Below are positions 1 to 6,944 of a stretch of 64,000 bases of DNA, piece after piece. The translations under genes and the position numbers were made by a program. Under the pieces are notes generated by a model. That model saw only the letters and a list, made by a program, of their open reading frames with translations, did not search any database and was not told the origin of the DNA. The stretch is from NCBI GenBank assembly GCA_046598415.1, contig JBKJIG010000173.1, forward strand, positions 1 to 64,000. The letters run 5' to 3'. Source of the stretch: VFJZ01 sp046598415. Lineage in GTDB: Bacteria > Actinomycetota > Thermoleophilia > Gaiellales > F1-60-MAGs149. Position 1 is the first letter of the stretch. Every line of letters starts with the position of its first letter.

Positions 1-153
1 GAGGCGCTCGAGGAGCACCTTGGGACCCGCGAAGGCCTTCTGCACGGGCACCTGCTGATCGAGCACGAAGCCGATCAGCAGCGCGTTGGCATCGGCCGCG
101 AGCAGCACGTTGGCCGCCTCGTCGGCGGTCCACGGGATGCTCGCGGGTGTCAT
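1..153 (-). CDS. HhH-GPD family protein, N-terminal part only
   Basis: Only the first 51 codons are present; the gene runs off the left edge. The start is the minus-strand ATG at 151-153. The visible residues include IGFVLDQQVPVQKAFAGP, which matches the N-terminal region of the actinobacterial HhH-GPD-type base-excision-like proteins (endonuclease III superfamily), where an LLxGxxLDQQ stretch leads into the helix-hairpin-helix core. The hairpin and catalytic Asp would lie outside the window. It starts 17 nt after the stop of the CarD-like gene and is probably co-transcribed with it. Family assignment is from memory of this motif; enzymatic activity cannot be judged from the fragment. Confidence 0.75.
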   Translation of the reverse strand, partial: MTPASIPWTADEAANVLLAADANALLIGFVLDQQVPVQKAFAGPKVLLERL

Positions 154-170
154 GGTCGAACCGGCTCGGA

Positions 171-668
171 TCAGGCGGCCGCGCCGAGCAGGCTGTCGAC
201 GCGCTCGGACGCCTCGGTCTCCTCGATGCTGAGGGCGGCCGAGGTCTCGAGCACGAGCGCGCGACGGGCGCGGTCGAGCAGCGTGCGCTGGGCGTCGTTG
301 AGCTTCTTCGTCCCCGCCAGCTCGATCAGCGAACCGAGGGTGTCGAGGATGGCCTCGAGACCGCCCTCCGCGTAGCGCTCCTTGACGAGGCGGCCATCGC
401 GGTTCCACGGAATCGACGTCCAGCGCGATTCCTGCAGGCTGTCGAGCACGTTCTCGATCTCGTCGGTGCTCGCGATCGGTCGCAGGCCGCGCTCGAGCGC
501 ACGCTCGACCGGAACGGAGACGCGCATGTTGGCGTCGAACACGAACAGGTCGAGGAAGACCTGCGTGCGGCCGAGTGCTTCCTTCTCGCCAACGGCCTCT
601 ACTCGGGCGAAGCCCTCAGAACCGAAGACCATTACTTCGCCAACCTCGAAAGTTGCAGCAGACGTCAA
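171..668 (-). CDS. carD: CarD/CdnL-family RNA polymerase-interacting regulator
   Basis: A 165-residue protein. Residues 7-60 (FEVGEVMVFGSEGFARVEAV onward) resemble the CarD/TRCF RNA-polymerase-interacting beta domain. The remainder is helical, with a Trp-rich segment and a conserved-looking tail, as in CdnL/CarD proteins that stabilise open complexes at promoters. The chosen start is TTG at 668 because a strong purine-rich Shine-Dalgarno (GGAGAGGAG) lies just upstream and a TATGAT -10 box lies at 701-706. The start of the beta domain is more divergent than in M. tuberculosis CarD, so DNA-contacting residues are uncertain. It heads a two-gene unit with the HhH-GPD gene. Confidence 0.8.
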   Translation of the reverse strand: MTSAATFEVGEVMVFGSEGFARVEAVGEKEALGRTQVFLDLFVFDANMRVSVPVERALERGLRPIASTDEIENVLDSLQESRWTSIPWNRDGRLVKERYAEGGLEAILDTLGSLIELAGTKKLNDAQRTLLDRARRALVLETSAALSIEETEASERVDSLLGAAA

Positions 669-700
669 GCAAGGCTCCTCTCCACCGTCGCTGGACAGGC

Positions 701-706
701 ATCATA
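701..706 (-). promoter_or_regulatory. -10 box (TATGAT) for the carD-like gene
   Basis: TATGAT on the minus strand lies 32 nt before the TTG start, leaving a leader that contains a clear Shine-Dalgarno. No convincing -35 is visible. Confidence 0.5.
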
Positions 707-765
707 GCGGAACTTGGCGGCTGTCCCGTATGTTAGTGACGAGCCCGCCCGGGAGGCCCCTGCGC

Positions 766-771
766 TATCGT
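766..771 (+). promoter_or_regulatory. -10 box (TATCGT), leaderless spacing
   Basis: TATCGT ends 7 nt before the GTG start of the small membrane protein, the spacing expected if transcription begins at the start codon. No -35 seen. Confidence 0.45.
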
Positions 772-778
772 CTGCGGT

Positions 779-976
779 GTGAATCGGCTGCTGCGCTCCC
801 TCGCCCTCGCCTCGATCCTCTCGCTCCTCGTGCCCGCCGTCGCCGGTGCGGCCGAAGCCACCAAGCTGGGCGAGGAGAAGGTCACGCAAGCGATGTTCGT
901 CCTGATCATCGCCCTGGTCGTCATCCTGGCCGTCGCCGTCGCGTTCGAGCAGCGCAAGCACGGCAAGGACCACTAG
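779..976 (+). CDS. small membrane protein, unknown function
   Basis: A 65-residue protein with two hydrophobic stretches. Residues about 4-24 look like a signal peptide (Leu/Ala-rich, ending AGAAEA) and residues about 38-56 (FVLIIALVVILAVAVAF) form a transmembrane helix, followed by a short charged tail rich in Lys, His and Asp. I do not recognise the family. The GTG start is supported by the TATCGT box 7 nt upstream. It is convergent with selB, and the two stop codons share the CTAG at 973-976. Confidence 0.6.
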   Translation: MNRLLRSLALASILSLLVPAVAGAAEATKLGEEKVTQAMFVLIIALVVILAVAVAFEQRKHGKDH

Positions 977-2823
977 GCCTCCGCGGCTCCCCGTCGGCGG
1001 AGCACGCGATGGTCGTCGACGCGGCGGGTCGTCCCGTCCGCATCCATGCGCTCCAGCAGGGCCTGCGCGTAGCGCCGTGAGGTGCCCGTCGCGTCGCGCA
1101 GCTCGGCCAGCGTGAAGCGTCCCTTCGCCCGGCAGCCCTCGATCACGATGCGCCGCGCCGCGTCGTAGGCGGCCTGAGGCACGGCGAGGCCGTCGGTGAG
1201 CCGCACCAGTCGCTGCTCGCCCTCCAGCACGCCGACCAGCGCGCGGCCGGTCGCCGCGTCCAGGCCCGTCGCGGCCAGCGCATCGTCGAGCCGCGGATCG
1301 GCCGCCAGCGCGTCGAGCAGCACGGCTGCGGCGCGGGCGGCCGTCTCGCTGGTCGTCGTCGTTCCCGGAGCGACGGCCTCGGCGCCGCGGCGCTCCAGCA
1401 CGCCGTCGCGCTCCAGCCGGCCGGCCAGGGCGTCGGCGTGCGGGCCGGCACCGGTGACGGCCGCCAGGGGCAGGCCGGGAGCGAGCGGCGCGGTGGCGGC
1501 GCGGAGGGCCAGCGCCGCGCGGGCCGCGTCGCCGGCCGTGCGGTAGTCGGCGGGCGCCATCAGCCAGCCGTCGCCGAGGGCGACCAGGCCGCCGGCGGCG
1601 ACCAGGGCCGCCTCCGCCTGCGTGGCCGGAGCCGGATCGAGCAGCCCGCCGTCGACCACGTCGGCGGCGCGGGCCGGCTGCTCGGCGACGGCGGCTGCGA
1701 GCACGTCTGCGTCGGTGCCGTCCAGCAGCGCCCGCAGGCGCACGTTGACCTCCGCGCTGCCGGCATGGCGGGCCGGCCGGGGATCGGCGATCACGCCACC
1801 CGCGACGGTGGTCGGCCGGGCCAGCGTGCGCAGCACGACGTGGTCGCCGCGCAGCGTCGCGAGCGGCTGCTCGAGCCGCAACTGGGCGAGCGCGCCGTCA
1901 TCGAGCAGGACCACGCGGGCGTGCGTGGCCGCGGTGCCGTGCAGCACCTCCACGTGGTCGCCGGAGCGCAGTGCCGGCGCACCGGCCACGGGGTGCAGCT
2001 CCACGTCGAGGCGGTAGGAGGTCGGCGGCGGCGGGCCCGCCACGACGGTCGCGCCGCGGGCGATGTCGGTGCGCTCGACCCCGACCAGGCAGGCGGCGAC
2101 CCGGCCGCCGTCGGCCGCCTCGGGCACGACGCGGTCGTGCGTTTGCAGCGAGCGCACGCGACCCTCCAGGCCCTGCGGCAGCAGCGTGACGCGGTCGCCG
2201 GCGGCGATCGACCCGCCCCACAGCGTGCCGGTCACCACGGTGCCGATGCCGTGCAGCGAGAAGACGCGGTCGACCGGCAGCCGCGTGCGGCCCGAGGTGC
2301 GCACCACGCGCGTCGCGGCGGCTGCCCGCAGCAGGGCGGCGCGCAGCTCGTCCAGCCCCTGCCCGGTGCGGGCGGAGACCTCGACCAGCTCGGCGGCGTG
2401 CAGCCGCGAGCCGGCCAGCGCCTCCGCCGCATCGTCCCGGGCCAGCGCGGCGCCCTCGTCGTCGACGAGGTCGCGCTTGGTGAGCGCGACGACGCCGTCG
2501 GACACCTCGAGCAGGTCGAGGATCGCCAGGTGCTCGCGCGTCTGCGGCATGACGCCGTCGTCGCAGGCGATGCACACGAGTGCCAGGTCGATGCCGGTCG
2601 CGCCGGCCACCATCGTGCGGACGAACCGCTCGTGTCCCGGCACGTCGACCACCGACAGCTCGTGACCGTCGCCGAGGTCGAGCAGCGCGTAGCCGAGCTC
2701 GATCGAGATGCCGCGGCGGCGCTCCTCCTCGAGACGGTCCGTGTCCTTGCCGGTGAGCGCCCGCACGAGCGCGGTCTTGCCATGGTCGACGTGGCCGGCG
2801 GTTCCGAGCGTGTGCAGCGTCAT
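973..2823 (-). CDS. selB: selenocysteine-specific elongation factor SelB
   Basis: A 616-residue translational GTPase that delivers Sec-tRNA(Sec) to UGA codons. The G1 motif GHVDHGKT is at residues 10-17, followed by a switch I RGISIELGY, G3 DVPGHE and G4 TKRD. The middle has EF-Tu-like beta-barrels II and III. The C-terminal third is Ala-rich with winged-helix-like segments (RFTLAELRDATGTSRRYAQA) of the kind that bind the SECIS hairpin. Length matches bacterial SelB (about 600). Its ATG overlaps the selA stop in an ATGA, so selA-selB are translationally coupled. No selD, selC or obvious selenoprotein gene is in the window. Confidence 0.95.
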   Translation of the reverse strand: MTLHTLGTAGHVDHGKTALVRALTGKDTDRLEEERRRGISIELGYALLDLGDGHELSVVDVPGHERFVRTMVAGATGIDLALVCIACDDGVMPQTREHLAILDLLEVSDGVVALTKRDLVDDEGAALARDDAAEALAGSRLHAAELVEVSARTGQGLDELRAALLRAAAATRVVRTSGRTRLPVDRVFSLHGIGTVVTGTLWGGSIAAGDRVTLLPQGLEGRVRSLQTHDRVVPEAADGGRVAACLVGVERTDIARGATVVAGPPPPTSYRLDVELHPVAGAPALRSGDHVEVLHGTAATHARVVLLDDGALAQLRLEQPLATLRGDHVVLRTLARPTTVAGGVIADPRPARHAGSAEVNVRLRALLDGTDADVLAAAVAEQPARAADVVDGGLLDPAPATQAEAALVAAGGLVALGDGWLMAPADYRTAGDAARAALALRAATAPLAPGLPLAAVTGAGPHADALAGRLERDGVLERRGAEAVAPGTTTTSETAARAAAVLLDALAADPRLDDALAATGLDAATGRALVGVLEGEQRLVRLTDGLAVPQAAYDAARRIVIEGCRAKGRFTLAELRDATGTSRRYAQALLERMDADGTTRRVDDHRVLRRRGAAEA

Positions 2824-4151
2824 GCGCGAGCCGCGAGCACGGCCGCCGCCACGACGGCGACGTCGTCGTCGGTGAGCGTGCGGGCGTCGAGCAGGAGACG
2901 ACCGGCGTCGATCCGCCCGATCACCGGCGGCACGCCGGCTCGCAGCGCCGCGTGCAGCTCGCCGCGCGGATCGGGCAGCGCGGCGGCGCTCGACGCCAGC
3001 GCCAGCGCCGGCATCGAGCCGCCGCCGACGCGCGAGTCGGTGTCGGCCACCTCGCCGCCGATGGCCTCGGCCAGCCGCTCGGCGCGGGCCCGCACCTCGG
3101 TCGCGGGCTCGTGCGCCATCCGCAGCACGGGGATCGCCGCTCGCGCCCGCACCGGGTCGCGGTGCAGCCGCAGTGTCTCCTCCAGGGCCGCCGCCGCCAG
3201 CTTGCCGATGCGCACGGCGCGTGCCAGCGGGTGCCGGCGGACGCGATCGATGGCCTCACGGGTGCCGGCGATGATGCCGCTCTGCGGCCCGCCCAGCAGC
3301 TTGTCGCCCGAGAAGCAGACCAGCGTTGCGCCCGCCCCGATCGCCGCGCGGGCGTCGGGCTCGCCGGCGAACACCGGATCGGGCGCGAGCAGGCCCGACC
3401 CGAGGTCGTCCAGCACCGGCAGCCCGTGCCGGGCGCCGATGCCGGCCAGCGTCGCGGTGTCGACCTCCTCGGTGAACCCCACGATGCGGTAGTTCGACGG
3501 GTGCACGCGCAGCAGGAGCGCCGTCTCGGACGTGATCGCGCGTTCGTAGTCGGCGCTGGACGTGCGGTTGGTCGAACCCACCTCGACCAGCCGGGCGCCG
3601 CTGGCCTGCAGGATGTCGGCGATGCGGAAACCGTCGCCGATCTCGACCAGCTGGCCGCGCGAGACGAGCACGTCGCGACCGGCCGCCAGCGCGCTCAGTA
3701 CCAGCACCAGGGCGGCGGCGTTGTTGGAGACCGCCAGGCCCGCCTCGGCGCCGGTGAGTGAGGCGATCAGCGGCGCTACGGCGTCCTGCCGCGAGCCGCG
3801 GCCGCCGGTTTCCAGGTCGAGCTCGAGGTTGGCGTAGCCGTCGGACACGGCCGTGACCGCGGCTAGCGCCTCGCGCGCCAGCGGCGCGCGGCCGAGGTTG
3901 GTGTGGACGATCACGCCGGTGGCGTTGATGACCGGCCGCAGGTGCGGCGCCTCCCGGTCGAGTGCCTCCTGCGCGATGGCCGCGGCGACGGCGTCGCGGT
4001 CGTCGCCGGCGATGCCCGCACGACGGCGCTCAGCCAGCGCATCGCGCACGCCCGCGACCGCTACGTCGCGCCCCGCACGGGCCGCGAGCTCCTGTGCCGC
4101 CGGCTCCTGCAGGATCCGGTCGACCGACGGGAGGGTTCGGAGGTCCGCCAT
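2820..4151 (-). CDS. selA: L-seryl-tRNA(Sec) selenium transferase SelA
   Basis: A 443-residue PLP enzyme that converts seryl-tRNA(Sec) to selenocysteinyl-tRNA(Sec) using selenophosphate. Seen: the N-terminal helical domain starting LRTLPSVDRIL, the INATGVIVHTNLGRAPL motif, and the PLP lysine in SGDKLLGGPQSG. Length is near the bacterial norm (about 460). I chose the ATG at 4151 because it matches the usual SelA N terminus and a TACACT box ends 6 nt upstream. The minus-strand open frame continues further but without family similarity. It is first gene of selA-selB and head-to-head with the carboxypeptidase gene. Confidence 0.95.
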   Translation of the reverse strand: MADLRTLPSVDRILQEPAAQELAARAGRDVAVAGVRDALAERRRAGIAGDDRDAVAAAIAQEALDREAPHLRPVINATGVIVHTNLGRAPLAREALAAVTAVSDGYANLELDLETGGRGSRQDAVAPLIASLTGAEAGLAVSNNAAALVLVLSALAAGRDVLVSRGQLVEIGDGFRIADILQASGARLVEVGSTNRTSSADYERAITSETALLLRVHPSNYRIVGFTEEVDTATLAGIGARHGLPVLDDLGSGLLAPDPVFAGEPDARAAIGAGATLVCFSGDKLLGGPQSGIIAGTREAIDRVRRHPLARAVRIGKLAAAALEETLRLHRDPVRARAAIPVLRMAHEPATEVRARAERLAEAIGGEVADTDSRVGGGSMPALALASSAAALPDPRGELHAALRAGVPPVIGRIDAGRLLLDARTLTDDDVAVVAAAVLAARA

Positions 4152-4157
4152 GGCCGA

Positions 4158-4163
4158 AGTGTA
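4158..4163 (-). promoter_or_regulatory. -10 box (TACACT) for selA, leaderless spacing
   Basis: The minus-strand hexamer TACACT ends 6 nt before the selA ATG and overlaps the plus-strand TATGGT box of the divergent gene by two bases. Confidence 0.5.
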
Positions 4164-4167
4164 TGGT
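4162..4167 (+). promoter_or_regulatory. -10 box (TATGGT) for the D,D-carboxypeptidase gene
   Basis: TATGGT ends 6 nt before the GTG at 4174, supporting that codon rather than the ATG at 4150 as the start. Confidence 0.5.
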
Positions 4168-4173
4168 TCCGCC

Positions 4174-5043
4174 GTGCTCGACCGGATCTTCGCGGCCGTG
4201 CTCCTGGTGGTGCACCCCTCTGTCGCGCCGAACACGAGCGTCGTCGCCCGCCCGGCGCCACCCGACCTCATCTACCCGTCCGAGGTCTCCGGCGGTCCCT
4301 TCTCGCCGGGCCTCACCGCGCAAGCCTACATCTCCGTCAACCTCGAGAACGGAGCGGTCATCTACGCGAAGGAGCCGCACCAGAAGCGGCCGATCGCGTC
4401 GCTGACGAAGATGATGACCGGGCTGCTGACCGCCGAGCAGGGCAACCTGGCCGTCAAGGTACGTGTGCCGCGGGCCGCGACGCTGGTGGAGCCGACGCGC
4501 GACGATCTCGTGGCCGGCCGGCGGTACACGCGCAGCACGCTGCTCGACTCGACGCTGATGATCTCGGCGAACGACTCGGCGTACGCGCTCGGCTACGACC
4601 TCGGCAAGGGCAGCATGAAGCGCTTCTACACGCTGATGAACGACGCCGCCGGCGACCTCGGCATGGACGACACGACCTTCGCCAGCGCGAACGGTCTCGA
4701 CGACTCGCGCAACAAGTCGTCGGCGAACGATCAGGCGATCATGGCGTGGTACGCGCTCGGTGACCGCACGTTCGCGCGGGTGGTGTCGACGAAGGTCGAG
4801 CGTGTGCCGTGGGCCGCGCCGATCCACGTCAAGGAGTACCGGAACCACAACAAGATGCTGTTCTCCTACCGGGGCACGTACGGCGTCAAGACCGGCTTCA
4901 CGACCGCCGCCCGCGCGTGCCTGGTGGTCGCCGTCCGCCGCGGCGACAAGAACGTGCTCGGCGTCCTGCTCGGCTCGAAGGACATCTGGGGCGACATGCC
5001 GCGGCTCATCGACGCGACGCTGAACAAGGTGCCCACTGGCTGA
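4174..5043 (+). CDS. D-alanyl-D-alanine carboxypeptidase (PBP5/S11 family)
   Basis: A 289-residue serine peptidase that trims the terminal D-Ala of peptidoglycan stem peptides outside the membrane. All three active-site motifs of the penicillin-binding fold are present: SLTK (catalytic Ser and Lys in PIASLTKMMTG), SAN (ISANDSAYAL) and KTG (GVKTGFTTAA). A signal-peptide-like hydrophobic start (LDRIFAAVLLVV) follows the chosen GTG. An in-frame ATG at 4150 would add eight residues and overlap the selA start codon. The protein is short for the family because it lacks the C-terminal beta domain and amphipathic anchor of E. coli PBP5, so it is probably a periplasmic/wall-side minimal S11 enzyme. 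Confidence 0.92.
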   Translation: MLDRIFAAVLLVVHPSVAPNTSVVARPAPPDLIYPSEVSGGPFSPGLTAQAYISVNLENGAVIYAKEPHQKRPIASLTKMMTGLLTAEQGNLAVKVRVPRAATLVEPTRDDLVAGRRYTRSTLLDSTLMISANDSAYALGYDLGKGSMKRFYTLMNDAAGDLGMDDTTFASANGLDDSRNKSSANDQAIMAWYALGDRTFARVVSTKVERVPWAAPIHVKEYRNHNKMLFSYRGTYGVKTGFTTAARACLVVAVRRGDKNVLGVLLGSKDIWGDMPRLIDATLNKVPTG

Positions 5044-5052
5044 ACGGCGTGG

Positions 5053-6231
5053 CTACTGCGGGCGCGGCGGGGCGGCCTCGAAGAAGCCGCCCGCGAGCAG
5101 CAGGGCGATGCCGAAGTACAGGACGGCGATCACGATCCGCTGTTTGGGCGTGACGCTGCGGTAGAAGCGCAGCGTCGCCTCGTCGCCGGCGCGGTAGCGC
5201 TTCAACAGCCCGTAGGCCTGCCACAGCGCGATCCCGAGGAAGAGGAACAGGATCACGTTCGGGAACCGCAGCGCCGCGACGGTGAGACCGAAGATGCCGA
5301 CGAACCACACGTACGGATGGATCGCGCCGGCCGCCACGCCGCCGTCGAACGGCACGACCGGCACCATGTTGAAGAGGTTCAGCAGGAATCCGAGCGTGGC
5401 CGCGGCGCTCATCAGGTCGGAGCCCGTGGTGTGGCCGTACCACCACAGCACCGCGCAGCCCGCGCCGCCGATCAGCGGGCCGGCGAGCGCGCAGAGCGCG
5501 TTCACCCAGGCGCTCTCGGGCGCCTCCTTCGACATCGCGTAGGCGCCCAGGAACGGCACGAAACCGATCCGGGCGACGCCGAGCCCGAACGCCTTGTAGG
5601 CGATCGCATGGCCGAGCTCGTGCACGAGCAGCAGCACGATCACCCAGGCCGCGATCTGCCAGCCCCAGAACAGGGCGTAGAACCAGAGGTTGGTGGCGCC
5701 CAGCAGCGCCACCTTGAGGAAGCCGATCTTCGGCAGTGCGAACAGCAGGAGCTTCAGCTTCGCCACCCATTTGACGGCGAAGATCAGCACGACTGCGAAC
5801 GGGCCGAGCAGGCGCCGCGCCCGGGCGTGCCAGCCGGGTGGCTCGGGCGGTTCGCTCGGCTCCGGCAGCGTCGCCGGCTCCGGCGCCAGCGTCGCGGCGT
5901 GCTCGTCCGCAATCGGCGCCGGCGCCGGCATGGCCTCGGGGCCGGCGACCAGGAAGCCGCCGCTGGCGCGGCAGAACTCGGCCAGGCGCGTCAGCCCGTC
6001 GCGGTCGCCCGCGTCGGTGTCGGGATCGTCGGCCTCGTGGTCGGCGAGCCCCGCCATGCGCGTGGCCTGCAGGTCGGACACGACGACGCCGGGTGCCCGA
6101 CGCCATGCCTCGAGCAGCGAATCGTGGAACGCCTGGTGGCCGGCCAGGAAGTCGACCGTCGCCTCCCACGCGGCGCGCGAGAGGGCGACCGGCTCACCGT
6201 GCTCGGGCACGAGGACGAGGAGGTCGCTCAC
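5053..6231 (-). CDS. site-2-protease-type M50 membrane metalloprotease
   Basis: A 392-residue membrane protein. Residues 1-130 form a soluble, Pro/Glu-rich N-terminal region. A multi-helix membrane domain follows, with the zinc motif HELGH at about 204-208 and the second ligand motif in NMVPVVPFDGG, the NPDG-like signature of M50 peptidases. Several further helices follow. Family members cut membrane-embedded substrates or anti-sigma factors, but the substrate here is unknown. The GTG start overlaps the stop of the upstream MoaD-MoaE gene in a GTGA, so the two are coupled, although a functional link is not obvious. Confidence 0.88.
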   Translation of the reverse strand: MSDLLVLVPEHGEPVALSRAAWEATVDFLAGHQAFHDSLLEAWRRAPGVVVSDLQATRMAGLADHEADDPDTDAGDRDGLTRLAEFCRASGGFLVAGPEAMPAPAPIADEHAATLAPEPATLPEPSEPPEPPGWHARARRLLGPFAVVLIFAVKWVAKLKLLLFALPKIGFLKVALLGATNLWFYALFWGWQIAAWVIVLLLVHELGHAIAYKAFGLGVARIGFVPFLGAYAMSKEAPESAWVNALCALAGPLIGGAGCAVLWWYGHTTGSDLMSAAATLGFLLNLFNMVPVVPFDGGVAAGAIHPYVWFVGIFGLTVAALRFPNVILFLFLGIALWQAYGLLKRYRAGDEATLRFYRSVTPKQRIVIAVLYFGIALLLAGGFFEAAPPRPQ

Positions 6232-6881
6232 GATCCCTGCCCGATCCACGCGGCGCCGTCGCGGTAGACCTCGCGCTTCCAGATCGGCACGGCCTGCTTG
6301 AGCGCGTCGATGGTCTCGCGGCACGCCTCCAGCGCCTGGGCGCGGTGCGGCGCGGAGCAGGCGATCGCGACCGTCGTGTCGCCGATCTCGCAGGCGCCGC
6401 CGCGGTGCACGACGGCGATCGCAAGCAGCTCGTGGCGCTCGGCCACGTCGCGCGCGATGCGGCTCAACTCGCGGATCGCCATCTCGGCGTAGATCTCGTA
6501 CTCGAGGCGTTCGACGTCGCGCTCGCGCGAGTGGTCGCGGACGGTGCCGGAGAAGGTGGCGATCGCGCCGGCGCCGGAGTGGGCGACCCGCGAGACGATC
6601 GCGCCCAGGTCGATCGGGGCGTCGGTCAGCTCCACGTACGGCTCCATCGCGCCGCCGGAGACGGGCGGGATGAACGCCACCTCGTCGCCGTCGGCCAGGG
6701 TCGTCGAGCGGTCGGCGTAGGCGCGGTTGACCGCGAGACCGAGCGCCGGCGGCTCCTCGCCGATGCCGAGGCTCGCCCAGACGTCGGCCGCGGTGGCGCC
6801 GTCGGCCAGCTCGACGTCGATCGACGAGCGGCCGGCCCGCTCGCGCAGCATCGCGAAGAGACGAACGCGGACGCGGATCAC
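6228..6881 (-). CDS. MoaD-MoaE fusion, molybdopterin synthase
   Basis: A 217-residue protein that joins the small and large subunits of molybdopterin synthase, which inserts the dithiolene sulfurs into precursor Z (cPMP). Residues 1-77 are MoaD-like, ending IPPVSGG, the normally free Gly-Gly terminus that carries the thiocarboxylate. Residues 79-217 are MoaE-like, with the catalytic region KQAVPIWKREVY. Mycobacterial MoaX has the same arrangement and is reported to be cleaved after the Gly-Gly. The start is the GTG giving MIRVRVRL; a GTG nine codons upstream is possible. No other moa gene is nearby. Confidence 0.9.
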   Translation of the reverse strand: MIRVRVRLFAMLRERAGRSSIDVELADGATAADVWASLGIGEEPPALGLAVNRAYADRSTTLADGDEVAFIPPVSGGAMEPYVELTDAPIDLGAIVSRVAHSGAGAIATFSGTVRDHSRERDVERLEYEIYAEMAIRELSRIARDVAERHELLAIAVVHRGGACEIGDTTVAIACSAPHRAQALEACRETIDALKQAVPIWKREVYRDGAAWIGQGS

Positions 6882-6915
6882 GCGTGGGGCCGGGCCGGGC
6901 ACTTCATCGACTGCC

Positions 6916-6921
6916 AGTCTA
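6916..6921 (-). promoter_or_regulatory. -10 box (TAGACT) for the MoaD-MoaE gene
   Basis: TAGACT on the minus strand lies 34 nt before the GTG at 6881. It is 11 nt away from the divergent plus-strand TAGTCT of the mutase gene, giving a compact two-way promoter. Confidence 0.4.
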
Positions 6922-6932
6922 GCCGTGTGGAC

Positions 6933-6938
6933 TAGTCT
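6933..6938 (+). promoter_or_regulatory. -10 box (TAGTCT) for the mutase gene, leaderless spacing
   Basis: TAGTCT ends 6 nt before the GTG start at 6945. Confidence 0.5.
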
Positions 6939-6944
6939 GCCCGG

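Noticed and set aside
1438..3492. Very long plus-strand open frame opposite selB and selA
   Set aside because: Its translation is Arg/Gly/Ala-rich with no domain logic and lies antisense to two clearly conserved genes; high GC removes stop codons from the other frames.
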